In this document: one piece after another, positions 38,201 to 45,836 of the stretch | Layout of the letters: every line of letters begins with the position of its first letter | Position numbering within the stretch: position 1 is the first letter of the stretch | Virus record (IMG/VR): IMGVR_UViG_3300032157_000010 | Span: 1 to 58,013 of that record | From: a virus | DNA: 58,013 bases | Reading direction: 5' to 3' (one strand) | The notes under the pieces: model-generated | Database searches by the model: none | Told to the model about the DNA's origin: nothing | The model's input: only the letters and a program-made list of their open reading frames with translations | Position numbers and translations under genes: made by a program

Positions 38201-38245
38201 CTCGCCCGAATTGACCGAGGTCTGAATGGGTGCGGCTCTTGCCAT
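35234..38245 (-). CDS. Tail tubular protein B-like (gp12/nozzle)
   Basis: 1003 residues from the ATG at 38245; the longer open frame above is antisense to the Acb2-like gene. The start PIQTSVNSGELAPRMASRVDFDRYANGAATARNVVLLPTGGF is a hallmark of podovirus gp12-type tail tubular proteins, and the body has many beta segments (for example MWFSQSFDIENFRPDSFESL, LVGSGGIWVSNTQG). It forms the nozzle with gp11. It is larger than T7 gp12 (794 residues), with an inserted carbohydrate-binding-like beta region at about 130-470. Confidence 0.85.
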   Translation of the reverse strand: MARAAPIQTSVNSGELAPRMASRVDFDRYANGAATARNVVLLPTGGFTTMPGTRFVAEVADSSKATMLLPFKASEAEAYVVEMGENYFRFYKRQARLAAANIGATISNGTFASNITDWDDQSEGSTAAIAHSATGGGRLALTPSGGEAAIAQQDVATTTTGVEHVLAFTIEGDLGASLSVGVGSASLDDDLFPETVMGLGNHVISFTPAASPFYVWFKNTIDDPVETVYVDDVSLLDNTPLQLTHDYTEAQLFDIRYQQANDILYLYHPDKRRRRLERRGDRTWSIVDVYDQDGPWGDRNPGIDLAEKNLIQNPDFEDGIKSWTDKSNTSGSFEWSEASKIIVLQRGVNAGEYGAIEQAVSTGIAISTEFVLHFRILGGGGASGETTLLIGTSSGGTQILSATEYVPGWHSITFSTSAATIYVGFRSPDDADTNGAIGGVYLYRSNAHLMELSGTEGSVTCTASGHAPFKSTDVGRSIRFTWPGKEPAWGIITAFTDTATVTVRLRRQAPYADIPTEDWQLGEWSDTTGWPTIGAFFQSRAVVAGTADKPRTMWFSQSFDIENFRPDSFESLVNEVQDDDALTFTLQSENNDPIRWIKGKRRMLVGSGGIWVSNTQGPSITATDVGFEPHAEVVSASAADALSIEDAMVMIEAGGRRLFDVGFKYENETFTAAELSILAEHVGRVAIEAMEHQRRPLSTIWTYRSDGRLAPLAYSRAQDIIGWTHCSLSAGKVPVPNAAQTGAISDVAIVEDIAIIPGADDATQVYPSGERDEVWFLVKRRIGSATQRYVEVMEGFFTAPVRQDYDTEALWEAAVKDAQKHAFYVHSGITYDGSATTSITGLDHLEGCEVAVLADGRIHPNRTVSSGGITLAYSASVVQVGLPYDWEVETLKLPFGTQTGSGVGKTKSISDLGLALLDSGPINMRLVSYQETEGRVEWEPRELTFERDGLDMDEAIPLFTGEITRSMEGPDRGDVRCLLYGSSPLPVTVLAIVPEMEGSERSG

Positions 38246-38267
38246 GGTATACGGTATCTCGTATGAT
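38239..38267 (+). promoter_or_regulatory. Sigma70 promoter of the Acb2/Tad1-like gene
   Basis: TTGCCA (38239-38244, five of six) and TATGAT (38262-38267, five of six) are 17 bases apart, 24 bases before the rightward start at 38292. It overlaps the first codons of the leftward tail gene. Confidence 0.75.
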
Positions 38268-38291
38268 TCGGGTTTATACGGGAGAGCGGAT

Positions 38292-38657
38292 ATGCGTGAA
38301 CTCACCGGCCACAAGGTCAACCCGGCAAACGACAAGCTCACGGTAACGGTGCTCGACGAGCCGGGCGCCGGTGGCGCCTGCCATCGGTACGTGATCAGCG
38401 GCATGAACAGCGGCAACGTGCTGCACGTCGAGCTTGGCTTCCAGAACGGTCCGATAGCCGAAGCCGGCGTCAACGGGATCACCCACGAGGTGCTGCTCTC
38501 GATCCTGATCGACCGCATGGAGGGGTTCCAGTCCGGTCCCTATGCCAACGAGCATAATGCTGCTGCACTCTTTCATCTGCAGACCGCCCAAGCCGAGCTT
38601 CTTGCCCGCACATCAGAGCGCATGACCCGCGGCGTCGAAGGCACAATGGCCGTCTAG
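38292..38657 (+). CDS. Acb2/Tad1-domain-like protein (anti-CBASS / anti-Thoeris candidate)
   Basis: 121 residues from the ATG at 38292 after GGGAGAG. Beta strands at the start (LTVTVLDEPGAGGACHRYVISG), then GFQNGPIAEAGVNGITHEVLLSILIDRMEGFQSGPYANEHNAAALFHLQTAQAELLARTSERMTRGVEGT. The segment ending in RT-x2-R-x3-RGVEGT matches, in my memory, the Acb2/Tad1 hairpin domain that binds cyclic nucleotides or gcADPR and blocks CBASS or Thoeris defence. It stands alone on the plus strand inside a leftward structural operon with its own promoter, as morons do. The identification is by motif, not search. Confidence 0.65.
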   Translation: MRELTGHKVNPANDKLTVTVLDEPGAGGACHRYVISGMNSGNVLHVELGFQNGPIAEAGVNGITHEVLLSILIDRMEGFQSGPYANEHNAAALFHLQTAQAELLARTSERMTRGVEGTMAV

Positions 38658-38661
38658 CGTC

Positions 38662-39306
38662 TTACCAGGCGCCGCCGTAATAAGATCCGCTCCAGCTATC
38701 GTCGTCGCGCACATCCGACCAGGAGCCGTCGGGGTAGCGTTCGGGCCATGCCTCGATCCCATTGGTGGACTTGGCGATCGAGACCTGCTTGCCGAACTGG
38801 GTGAGGCACCAGTCAGCGTGCTTGACGTCCTTCTTGATCGCGGTGGCAAAAGCCGCCGCCATGCGCCAGGCCAAGGCCTGATAGAAGTCCGGGGAGAACT
38901 GGGCAGCCGACGTCACCTGGCGCACATAGCGCAGCCAGAGCGTGCTGGAATTGGTGAGCAGGACGGGCGTGTCGACCGAGGACACCGAGAGCGTCTCGGC
39001 CTGGTATTTGACGATGGAATGGTCGCTGTCGATCGGGTGCACGCTGATCAGGCGCAGGAAGTCGGCCGGATAGGCGTAGGCGTAGTCATAGCCAAAGATC
39101 GGCTCGGGCACCACCTGGCTGAGCTCGGCGCGCTTCTTGGAGAAGCTCCACAGATATTCCCTGAGCATGGAATCGCGCAGCATCTCGTAATTATCACGCG
39201 CGACCTTGGCTTCCTGGGATGTGTCGGAATCAAAGCTGGAGAGACGCGCGGAGCACTGCGCATAGCCGAGCGCGATATTGGCCAGGGCTGTTGTTGACTG
39301 GGTCAT
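38662..39306 (-). CDS. Tail tubular protein A-like (gp11)
   Basis: 214 residues. The start TTALANIALGYAQCSARLSSFDSDTSQEA and the central PADFLRLISVHP with LRYVRQVTSAAQFSPDFYQALAWRMAAAFA is the usual gp11 pattern of podovirus tail gatekeepers. It joins portal and nozzle. It lies directly upstream of the nozzle gene, interrupted only by the anti-defence gene. Confidence 0.85.
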   Translation of the reverse strand: MTQSTTALANIALGYAQCSARLSSFDSDTSQEAKVARDNYEMLRDSMLREYLWSFSKKRAELSQVVPEPIFGYDYAYAYPADFLRLISVHPIDSDHSIVKYQAETLSVSSVDTPVLLTNSSTLWLRYVRQVTSAAQFSPDFYQALAWRMAAAFATAIKKDVKHADWCLTQFGKQVSIAKSTNGIEAWPERYPDGSWSDVRDDDSWSGSYYGGAW

Positions 39307-39415
39307 GCAAATCACCTATGGGTGAGGAAGGTGGCACGAGCTGGGTCGGGATCGCACCAGCTTGCAGGCGCCTGAACGTCAACATTGGATCTCGCGACCC
39401 TGTGTTGATTGTGGC

Positions 39416-39452
39416 AAGGGCTGTGACCCCATGAAGGCACAGCCCTTTTGCT
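39416..39452 (+). terminator. Rho-independent terminator on the plus strand
   Basis: AAGGGCTGTG (39416-39425) pairs with CACAGCCCTT (39438-39447) and is followed by TTGCTTTAGG. No rightward gene ends nearby; the nearest rightward promoter is at 38239. It may end that transcript after it crosses the gp11 gene antisense. The rest of 39307-39415 shows no gene I can support. Confidence 0.6.
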
Positions 39453-39968
39453 TTAGGCCGCCCGCTTGCCGCCGGCGATGAAGGCTTCTGCCGCCTCGCG
39501 ATCCTTGAAGCTATCGATGATATTGCCCAGGCCGTCCTTCACATGGAAGGTGACGAGTGCCGGCTTGCCGCGGCCCTGGCCGGTGCGCTCCTCGACAACC
39601 TCGAGCGCTTCGATGCGGGGATCGCCGGACTTATGCCAGACATTCACGGTCTCACCGGCTGCCAGTTCGACCGCGGTCAGATCCTCGATCTCGCCGCGCT
39701 GGCGCAGCACCGGGCGGCGGCCATCCGCGCCCACCACCAGGAAGCTGGCGATCTCCTTCAGCACCGACGCATTGCTGCCGCGGTCGGTGAAGTGCATCTC
39801 GATCCTGTCGCCGACGCGGATCCGGTTGGCGACGCGCGAGAAGCAGTCGGGATTATCCAGCACATGGGCGATCGGGGCATAGACCCTTGCGGTGAACTGT
39901 TGCCCATAGGTGACGGCGCCACCGGAAAGTTGAAAATCATTCGGATCGATGCGGTAATCGCTGGTCAT
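39453..39968 (-). CDS. Hypothetical structural protein
   Basis: 171 residues. Beta-rich (QFTARVYAPIAHVLD; IRVGDRIEMHFTDR), with a C-terminal helical segment (IIDSFKDREAAEAFIAGG). Its place before gp11 suggests a virion accessory protein, such as a head or tail decoration. No family recognised. Confidence 0.65.
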   Translation of the reverse strand: MTSDYRIDPNDFQLSGGAVTYGQQFTARVYAPIAHVLDNPDCFSRVANRIRVGDRIEMHFTDRGSNASVLKEIASFLVVGADGRRPVLRQRGEIEDLTAVELAAGETVNVWHKSGDPRIEALEVVEERTGQGRGKPALVTFHVKDGLGNIIDSFKDREAAEAFIAGGKRAA

Positions 39969-40039
39969 TTGTCATTCGCCTGTGTGTATCGGGGACAAGT
40001 TTTCTTGCCGCGGAACGCTGCCGGACTGATGAAGTTGGC

Positions 40040-40819
40040 TCAATACCAGTGAGCCGGGATCCATTTGTGGTGGACATGCAGATGGGTCATCGACGGGTCG
40101 TAATCGGGGCCGTGGAAGAAGACGATTTTCGCGCGCTCCACCATGTCGGGCAACGACGCCTGGCTCCTGGCGAAGGCTTTCCGCTTCATGCCCGAGAACG
40201 GCATCTGGCCGGCTCTGTCGAGATGGAAGCGGAAGGAATAGATGCCGTCGCGCATCCCCCAGCCGGCTTTCTCGGTCGGGAGCATATAGGCCATCCAGGC
40301 CTGGTCCGAGCCGATCAGGCCATGGGTCTTGCGCAGGTTCAGGGCAATATCGGGGTTGAAGTCATGATACACGCCAGGCGCGAAACCGATCTTCAGTCGC
40401 CAAAGGCTTCCACACATCTCCGACCGGCTCTCCCGGCCGATCCGCCAGATGCGGAATGGTTCGGGGTCATTCTCGAACAATGGGCGGATGTCGCCCTTGA
40501 TCACCGCATCGAGGTCGATCGAGATGATGTCATCGCCCAGTATGGGAGCCATTGCCGGATCGAAGGCGCGAAGTCTGCAATAGCATTTCCCGTACTGCCT
40601 GAGGCTGTCCCAGAGGGGCACGATCTCCACGTCGTCTTGGATACCCTCAGGCGAATCGGTGACGCACAGGATCTTGCCTGAAAAGCCCGGCCAGTTGCGC
40701 CGGATCATATTGGCCATCCGGTTGACGTGGTCCGGGGTGAAGGTCTTCTTGGCGCCGTACATGGTGGAGCCGCCCTCGGGCGAACGCCACAGCCACAGGA
40801 TAAAGTTCGGGTGAGTCAC
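40040..40819 (-). CDS. Glycosyltransferase-like protein (GT-A fold)
   Basis: 259 residues. The sequence KILCVTDSPEGI, then SLRQYGKCYCRLRAFDP and IISIDLDAVIKGDIRPLF has the DxD-type motif (DLDAV) and order of GT-A enzymes, similar to family GT8-like proteins. PDIALNLRKTHGLIGSDQAWM and HVHHKWIPAHWY close the fold. It could transfer a sugar to a virion or host surface component. ATGA overlap with the HNH gene upstream. Confidence 0.7.
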   Translation of the reverse strand: MTHPNFILWLWRSPEGGSTMYGAKKTFTPDHVNRMANMIRRNWPGFSGKILCVTDSPEGIQDDVEIVPLWDSLRQYGKCYCRLRAFDPAMAPILGDDIISIDLDAVIKGDIRPLFENDPEPFRIWRIGRESRSEMCGSLWRLKIGFAPGVYHDFNPDIALNLRKTHGLIGSDQAWMAYMLPTEKAGWGMRDGIYSFRFHLDRAGQMPFSGMKRKAFARSQASLPDMVERAKIVFFHGPDYDPSMTHLHVHHKWIPAHWY

Positions 40820-41298
40820 AGCAAGGTATCTTTCCAGGTCTCGCCTCGGACAATGCGGCCGATGCTGCTTTGGGAGATGCCGTATTTTTTAGAAAGATAT
40901 CTTTGCGACAGGCCAGCGGCGGCTGCCTCCCTGATAAGGGTGACCTCTCGACATCTGATCTTTGCCTTCGGATTTCGCTCATTAACGGGGCGATACACCC
41001 TGCCCTTCGCGACCTTATCTGCGTGGTTTATTTCATGTGTGCCCAGAAAAAGGTGCTCTGGGTTCACGCATCTCCGATTATCGCATTTGTGCAGAACCTG
41101 CTGACCCGCAGGAATTGGCCCCCGGTTTTTCATCCAGGAGAACCTATGCGCTCCGATATCCTGCCTCCCGTCGTAAACCCGGCCATAGCCGTCATGGTTC
41201 AGGGCGCGCTGCCATTCCCAGCAGCCAGTTCGTTGATTTTCAATCCAATGCCTGTCGAAAGTCTCTCTGAAAGACTCACCCTTTTTCTGCCGTCTCAA
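40816..41298 (-). CDS. HNH homing endonuclease with helix-turn-helix tail
   Basis: 160 residues, TTG start at 41298. The HNH core is GCWEWQRALNHDGYGRV, then QVLHKCDNRRCVNPEHLFLGTHEIN with the His-Asn-His residues in order. A C-terminal HTH (GLSQRYLSKKYGISQSSIGRIVRGETW) provides DNA recognition. It lies between two glycosyltransferase genes with 4-base overlaps at both ends, so it does not disrupt coupling. Likely a free-standing homing endonuclease. Confidence 0.9.
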   Translation of the reverse strand: MRRQKKGESFRETFDRHWIENQRTGCWEWQRALNHDGYGRVYDGRQDIGAHRFSWMKNRGPIPAGQQVLHKCDNRRCVNPEHLFLGTHEINHADKVAKGRVYRPVNERNPKAKIRCREVTLIREAAAAGLSQRYLSKKYGISQSSIGRIVRGETWKDTLL

Positions 41299-42098
41299 AG
41301 CACCCTCTCATATGGAAAGCTAAGAACTTTTGGCGGTCCTTGCCATTCAGCCGCAATGCGGTGAACGGCTTGGTCCTGAAGCTCTTTCCTGCCATATGTA
41401 GTTGTCGAGGAGTCCCGGTCAAACTCTCGGCGGACAAGCGGACGATTCATGACGGCAATTGGTGCAGTTCTGGCACAGCGACGCCTGAATTCACCGTCAG
41501 AGCCATAATGACCTGAGAAGGCTTCGTTGTAGCCTCCAACGTGGAAGAACATCTCCCGCGTCATGAACCAAGAATTTTTGTGCGGCGGGAGGATCGGGCC
41601 GCCTTGATGCCCTTCATGCCGCGTGAAGCGGTAGATGGTGTCTGCTCTCTGGTCACCATAGGCCAGCCCTACGACCGTCGTGAAGGGCATGGCGTGGTCC
41701 ATATCCGTCATCGCCAGCCAGGAGCCCTCAGGGGCCTCGTGGGCGGCGATGTTGCGGGCGGCTAGCCAGTTCCACCTTGCCTTCTCTTTGACCCTGTAGA
41801 GGCTGAAATTAGGCGGTATGGCCTCGCCCCGGATTGCCTCGGAGGCCGGCGTCTCGCTGGAGCAGTCATCGACCACGCAAAGCGAAATCGGTGCATCCAG
41901 CCGCAAGTTGGCAAAGCCGCGGATCAGATCCCGCAAGGTCTTGGGATTCTCGAAATAGGGCTTGATGATGACGACCGGCTTGGCCTCGACCCCGATCTCG
42001 ACATCGACCACCGGCGCATCATCGCAGCCCGGCGCCGTCACCCGCTGGCCCCATTGGTTCTTGGCCACCCGCATCTGGTTCATGGCAAGGCCCATCAT
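41295..42098 (-). CDS. Glycosyltransferase family 2-like protein
   Basis: 267 residues from the ATG at 42098, with AAGGGG before it. The GT2 order is clear: VVIIKPYFENPKTLRDLIRGFANL, CVVDDCSS, EKARWNWLAARNIAAHEAPEGSWLAMTDMDH (DxD-like) and then REMFFHVGGYNEAFSGHYGSDGEFRRR. It would transfer sugars, probably to polysaccharide or a protein. Clustered with other such genes. Confidence 0.85.
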   Translation of the reverse strand: MMGLAMNQMRVAKNQWGQRVTAPGCDDAPVVDVEIGVEAKPVVIIKPYFENPKTLRDLIRGFANLRLDAPISLCVVDDCSSETPASEAIRGEAIPPNFSLYRVKEKARWNWLAARNIAAHEAPEGSWLAMTDMDHAMPFTTVVGLAYGDQRADTIYRFTRHEGHQGGPILPPHKNSWFMTREMFFHVGGYNEAFSGHYGSDGEFRRRCARTAPIAVMNRPLVRREFDRDSSTTTYGRKELQDQAVHRIAAEWQGPPKVLSFPYERVL

Positions 42099-42105
42099 AT
42101 TCCCC

Positions 42106-42330
42106 TTATCGCGCCGGAATGGTCGATTGGCCGCATTCGGTGCAGCGCAGCCCTGATGTGCGATACCACAGGAAGGTCTGGCTGCCGCACAGGCATTCCC
42201 AGATCTGACCGGAGGCATCCATCTCGCGCTGCCGCTCGCGCCGGGCGACCCACAGATTGGCAACAGAAGATGGCGTGACGGCCTCGCCTCGAGGCAATTC
42301 GCGCCAGATGAAGGGGAGAACCTTGCCCAT
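42106..42330 (-). CDS. Small zinc-ribbon protein
   Basis: 74 residues from the ATG at 42330 (ATGA overlap). CLCGS and CTECG supply two Cys pairs at the C-terminus, a small zinc ribbon. The N-terminal part is a basic region (ELPRGEAVTPSSVANLWVARRERQ). Role unknown. Confidence 0.65.
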   Translation of the reverse strand: MGKVLPFIWRELPRGEAVTPSSVANLWVARRERQREMDASGQIWECLCGSQTFLWYRTSGLRCTECGQSTIPAR

Positions 42331-42536
42331 CAGTCCCGTCCACATTGTTCGATTGCGGCATCCAGCGCTTCTTCGGTGAGCGGGATCCCCGCCTCGATCA
42401 GTTGCGCGACCCGGGCCACGGCCTGCGCATCCTGCCAATGCGCCTTGCGGTGGACATAGAGCGTGGCTGTCGCCTTAGCCTGCGGCGTACGGTGGTCGGT
42501 ACCGTCGAGCAAAGCCGTGATCGCTGCGTAAGCCAT
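42330..42536 (-). CDS. Small helical hypothetical protein
   Basis: 68 residues, helical (VARVAQLIEAGIPLTEEALDAAIEQ), coupled to both neighbours by overlapping stop and start codons. No family recognised. Confidence 0.6.
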   Translation of the reverse strand: MAYAAITALLDGTDHRTPQAKATATLYVHRKAHWQDAQAVARVAQLIEAGIPLTEEALDAAIEQCGRD

Positions 42537-43225
42537 CAGGCATCCTTCCAGACATAGACCCAGTCGGCATTGACATTCAGCACCAGCTCATAGCCAAGAT
42601 CGGCCAGCATTGCCGGGATCACCCGGCCGTCATCGCCATAAAAGCGCGACTTGCCTTTGACCTCGTACATGATGACCGGGTGATATTTGCCGATGGTTTC
42701 CTGGGCGCCGAGCAGGGCCTGATATTCATAGCCCTCGACGTCGAGCTGGAGAAAATCGCAAGCCGCAAGGCCCAGATCGTCAATGCGCAGCACCGGGATC
42801 GGACCGCCGCGCGAGACACGGTGTGCACCGCAATTGTCGGTGCGGTTCAGATCGACGCCGCCGCGGCTGTTGCCGACCGCAGCATTGAGCTTGAAGACGT
42901 TCTCTTCCGGCACATTGGCGCACAGGCAGCGAAAGTTCAGCGGATCGGCCTCGAAAGTGTAGACCGCTTCGAACTGTGTGGCCAGGTGCTTGGGCCAGAC
43001 GCCCATATTGCCGCCGGCCTGGACGCAGACGCGGCGGCCGGATACATGCTCGAGCGCTGCGTAGAGGTCTGGGAGGCGCGCCCAGGCGAGCCGGGCGCAT
43101 TCGGTGTCGATCTCAGGCCACAGCCAGGCGCCGTGCATGTATTTGGTGCGGGAGAGCTTGGCCGCATTGGGCATCGGATCCACCGAGATCTTGCGCGTTT
43201 TGCGGCCTGAGATCGAGAAGGACAA
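42536..43225 (-). CDS. FkbM-family methyltransferase-like protein
   Basis: 229 residues, TTG start with GGAG upstream. CVQAGGNMGVWPKHLATQFEAVYTFEADPLNFRCL has the SAM-binding GxGxxG-like loop and acidic end typical of FkbM methyltransferases, and LAACDFLQLDVEGYEYQALLGAQETI is the signature DVEGxE motif. FkbM enzymes often methylate sugars or glycans. Next to the glycosyltransferases, it likely caps a glycan. Confidence 0.85.
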   Translation of the reverse strand: MSFSISGRKTRKISVDPMPNAAKLSRTKYMHGAWLWPEIDTECARLAWARLPDLYAALEHVSGRRVCVQAGGNMGVWPKHLATQFEAVYTFEADPLNFRCLCANVPEENVFKLNAAVGNSRGGVDLNRTDNCGAHRVSRGGPIPVLRIDDLGLAACDFLQLDVEGYEYQALLGAQETIGKYHPVIMYEVKGKSRFYGDDGRVIPAMLADLGYELVLNVNADWVYVWKDA

Positions 43226-43228
43226 GGG

Positions 43229-43468
43229 TCAGACTCCGCGCATCAGGACGAGCACGATGCTGTCGGACGACAGATCCCCAGTATACCACTGCGTGATCTG
43301 ATCGTCGGTGGAGATGATGGCCTCGAAGGGGAACTCGTTCTGGCGGTTGTTGATCCCGTTCAGAATAACGGCATCGCCTGCCTTCAGGCCGGGAACGCTG
43401 ATCGCCCCAGTTCCATTGCGGCCGTTGAACGATGCCTTCACGAAGGCGACGGGAACAGTCACGGTCAT
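43229..43468 (-). CDS. Small beta-rich structural-like protein
   Basis: 79 residues from the ATG at 43468 with AGGAG before it. Beta strands (VTVPVAFVKASFNGRNGTGAISVPG; SDSIVLVLMRG) suggest a decoration or fibre-type protein. It might be the acceptor of the neighbouring transferases; that is speculation. Confidence 0.5.
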   Translation of the reverse strand: MTVTVPVAFVKASFNGRNGTGAISVPGLKAGDAVILNGINNRQNEFPFEAIISTDDQITQWYTGDLSSDSIVLVLMRGV

Positions 43469-43480
43469 GCACAACTCCTT

Positions 43481-44149
43481 TCAGATCCAATAGCTCGCGA
43501 ACCAGTCGTAGCGCTGAACCGCCTTATGGTTCTTGCATCCCACGCACAGGATGACCTTGGCCTCCTCGCCCCAATTGCCGTCGGCGACATGGCTCAATCG
43601 GCGAATCCAGGGCTTGGGGAAGGTGACCTCGGAAGGCGAGATGTGCTTGATGGCGTCCTGGTCGCCGAAGAAGGCGCGGCGATAGCTGAGCGAGCCTGCG
43701 GTCGCCAGCTTCTTGCGCGAACCCTTGTCCCAAACCATCACGCTGGAGTTGTAGCCTTTTTGCACCTTCTTGCCGCCGATCCCCTGAAAATCCGGCGCGC
43801 TGTCGGCCGCGATCGCAAAGTCCACCGGATAGTCGATGATCGGGTCGAGGTCGCCCACCACCAGGACATCCAGATCCAGGAACAGCATGCGCTTGGAAAA
43901 GCACGGCTCCTTGTCGACGAACACCAGAGGCTTGCGCCAGAAGCCGCGCTCGCCCCGGCTCATTGCGGGCGTGTAGATGGTATCGATATCGGGCGGCAGA
44001 TCGAAGGTGCCGTCGGTCAGGCAAACGGTGTTGAAGTCTTTCGATGTATTGCGCCGCACCATGGAGCGGAGCTTGACGACATAGTCGGAGGTGAATCTCT
44101 GGTTACCCCTGATCAAGAGGCAGACGAGCGTAAAGCTATCATGCCCCAC
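43481..44149 (-). CDS. Glycosyltransferase-like protein (GT-A fold)
   Basis: 222 residues from a GTG at 44149 that has GGAGAG before it and overlaps the end of the HNH gene. FTLVCLLIRGNQRFTSDYVVKLRSM, RMLFLDLDVLVVGDLDPII (DxD: DLD) and YNSSVMVWDKGSRKKL mark a GT-A fold like GT8 or glycogenin types. The C-terminal GDQDAIKHIS matches the usual DQ motif. Confidence 0.75.
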   Translation of the reverse strand: MGHDSFTLVCLLIRGNQRFTSDYVVKLRSMVRRNTSKDFNTVCLTDGTFDLPPDIDTIYTPAMSRGERGFWRKPLVFVDKEPCFSKRMLFLDLDVLVVGDLDPIIDYPVDFAIAADSAPDFQGIGGKKVQKGYNSSVMVWDKGSRKKLATAGSLSYRRAFFGDQDAIKHISPSEVTFPKPWIRRLSHVADGNWGEEAKVILCVGCKNHKAVQRYDWFASYWI

Positions 44150-44711
44150 GAATTCTCTCCATCTTCGCCCGATAAGCGGCGCGCCACTTGGCTCGCAACG
44201 CCTCACGCTCGTCGGGCGACATGGCTCGACGCCTTTCCCTCGCCTTGACATTGGCGAGGGTGTGCCGAACCGTTTTCTCTTCACGGTTCATCGTTGCTCG
44301 CTGCCGCCGAACCCCTGCGTTCTTGCACTCGCGGCAACGCCTAGCGCGCCGACCACCCATGGTGCAGTATATGAGATTGTCGCCTTCATAGGGATGGCCT
44401 TGCGGACAGTGGGTCATCGGTCGCTGCTTGGCCCCCGCCTTTCCACGCATAGTGTTTTCCCGGTTCGTCACCGGCTCCAGATGTGCCGGATTGCAGCAGT
44501 ATGTGTTGCGGCAGAGGTGGTCGATGTTGAGCCCTTCCGGGATCGGGCCGACGAAATGCTCATAAGAAAGCCGGTGTGCGTAGCGCGGCTTTCCTTCAAT
44601 GCGAAGGGTGCCGTATCCAGCCGTGGTGCATCCAGCCGTCCAAAGCCAGCACCCGGAATTCGGTTCCGGCATTACCTTGTCTTCAAAGCGTGCGAAATCG
44701 CTCGTGATCAT
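44139..44711 (-). CDS. HNH homing endonuclease with zinc ribbon
   Basis: 190 residues from the ATG at 44711 (ATGA overlap). Core motifs: GCWLWTAGCTTAGYGTL, YAHRLSYEHFVGPIPEGLNIDHLCRNTYCCNPAHLEPVTNREN. The zinc ribbon HCPQGHPYEGDN with CREC follows. The 3' end overlaps the GTG of the downstream glycosyltransferase by 11 bases. Confidence 0.9.
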   Translation of the reverse strand: MITSDFARFEDKVMPEPNSGCWLWTAGCTTAGYGTLRIEGKPRYAHRLSYEHFVGPIPEGLNIDHLCRNTYCCNPAHLEPVTNRENTMRGKAGAKQRPMTHCPQGHPYEGDNLIYCTMGGRRARRCRECKNAGVRRQRATMNREEKTVRHTLANVKARERRRAMSPDEREALRAKWRAAYRAKMERIRGA

Positions 44712-45286
44712 CCGCCCACCTTCCAAGACCACTTACCTTGATGGGGCATGACGAAAGGCTTGTATTCCTCCGGCGTCCGGAAGGCGAAGCGCCAGCACGT
44801 TCCCCGTCCAGCCTTGACCTCGGAGAAATGCACGCTCTTATAGCCGTTGAAGGTGGCCACGCCGTAGAAGAAGATCTTGTCGAAGCGGTAGAAACCGTGC
44901 TGGGGATAGCCTTGGGCCGGCTTGTCGCCGACGATCAGGCCGCCGGGCTTGCACAGTTCATGCATCGTTTCCCAGGCCCGAGCGACGTTGAAGCAGTGCT
45001 CCGACGTGCCGAAGTCGGTGACGAGGTCGTAATGCTCCCAAGGCTCGATCAGTCCCCACAGATCCCGGTTCAGATCCGCGGTGATCGTCGCCTCGCCATT
45101 GGCGTCGATGCTCTCATATCTGGAGCAGCCGAGTTCCTCGTAGAACTCGCGCGCCGGCCAGGACTTCCAGTTCGGATCGCGCCTGGTGCCGTTATGGGCG
45201 AGCTGCGAGCCGAGTTCGATCACAGTGAAGCCCTTGGGGAGCCTCAGTTCGCGCAGCATGCGCTGCGGGTCGGGTCCGATGCCCAT
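44708..45286 (-). CDS. SAM-dependent methyltransferase-like protein
   Basis: 192 residues. FTVIELGSQLAHNG starts a class I methyltransferase fold, with YESIDANGEATITADLN as the second acidic strand, YDLVTDFGTSEHCFNVARAWETMHELCKPGGLIV. The fold is recognisable; the substrate is not. Coupled by TAATG with the next gene. Confidence 0.75.
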   Translation of the reverse strand: MGIGPDPQRMLRELRLPKGFTVIELGSQLAHNGTRRDPNWKSWPAREFYEELGCSRYESIDANGEATITADLNRDLWGLIEPWEHYDLVTDFGTSEHCFNVARAWETMHELCKPGGLIVGDKPAQGYPQHGFYRFDKIFFYGVATFNGYKSVHFSEVKAGRGTCWRFAFRTPEEYKPFVMPHQGKWSWKVGG

Positions 45287-45531
45287 TAGCGTTCATCCTC
45301 TGGCGGATCGGTTGGCGAAATAAAACCGCACCCGGCTCTGCAGCACCATTTGCCTGGATGGCTGTGCATTTCGCCAAGCTGCCACCAGCCCAGGTCGTGC
45401 TTGCAGCACAGATCGCATATCGTGAACTTCGGCGTTCCGTGTGAGGTGAACTGATATTGACCTGCTCCCTTGCATTTGGGGCAGTCCGACCTTGCATTCT
45501 TCGCGGCATGGTCAAAGATACCCACCGCCAT
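45286..45531 (-). CDS. Zinc-ribbon small protein
   Basis: 81 residues with CPKCKG, CDLCC and later CCRAGCG, three Cys pairs as in DnaJ-type zinc fingers. Could aid protein interaction or nucleic acid binding. Coupled on both sides (TAATG and ATGG). Confidence 0.7.
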   Translation of the reverse strand: MAVGIFDHAAKNARSDCPKCKGAGQYQFTSHGTPKFTICDLCCKHDLGWWQLGEMHSHPGKWCCRAGCGFISPTDPPEDER

Positions 45532-45836
45532 TACGCCCAGGCTCCTGCTGACTTGGCCGCCGGCTCAGCACGTTCCCCGATCGCAATCCGGAACGCACCG
45601 TCTTCCCAGATGACACGAGTTCCAGCCGGCAAGCGCCTCGATTCCCGCCGACCCTTGGCGTCTTCCCAGGAAATCACGATCCCGGCCGGACTTGCATCGA
45701 CCTGCGGGTTTCTCCCCGATGGGATCACCCGGGCATTGAGGCTGCCCTCGCGGATTTCCTTGTCGGTGGTGCCGCGCTTCTTTCTGCCGCTGGAATAGAT
45801 CACCGAACTGTCGGTGCCGATGGTGCTCCACCTCAT
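45531..45836 (-). CDS. Hypothetical protein
   Basis: 101 residues, beta-rich (SPAGIVISWEDAKGRRESRRLPAGTRVIWEDGAFRIAIG). Overlaps both neighbours. No family recognised. Confidence 0.6.
   Translation of the reverse strand: MRWSTIGTDSSVIYSSGRKKRGTTDKEIREGSLNARVIPSGRNPQVDASPAGIVISWEDAKGRRESRRLPAGTRVIWEDGAFRIAIGERAEPAAKSAGAWA

Noticed and set aside
39318-39434. Small plus-strand ORF before the terminator at 39416
   Set aside because: No ribosome binding site and no protein-like pattern; it ends inside the terminator stem.
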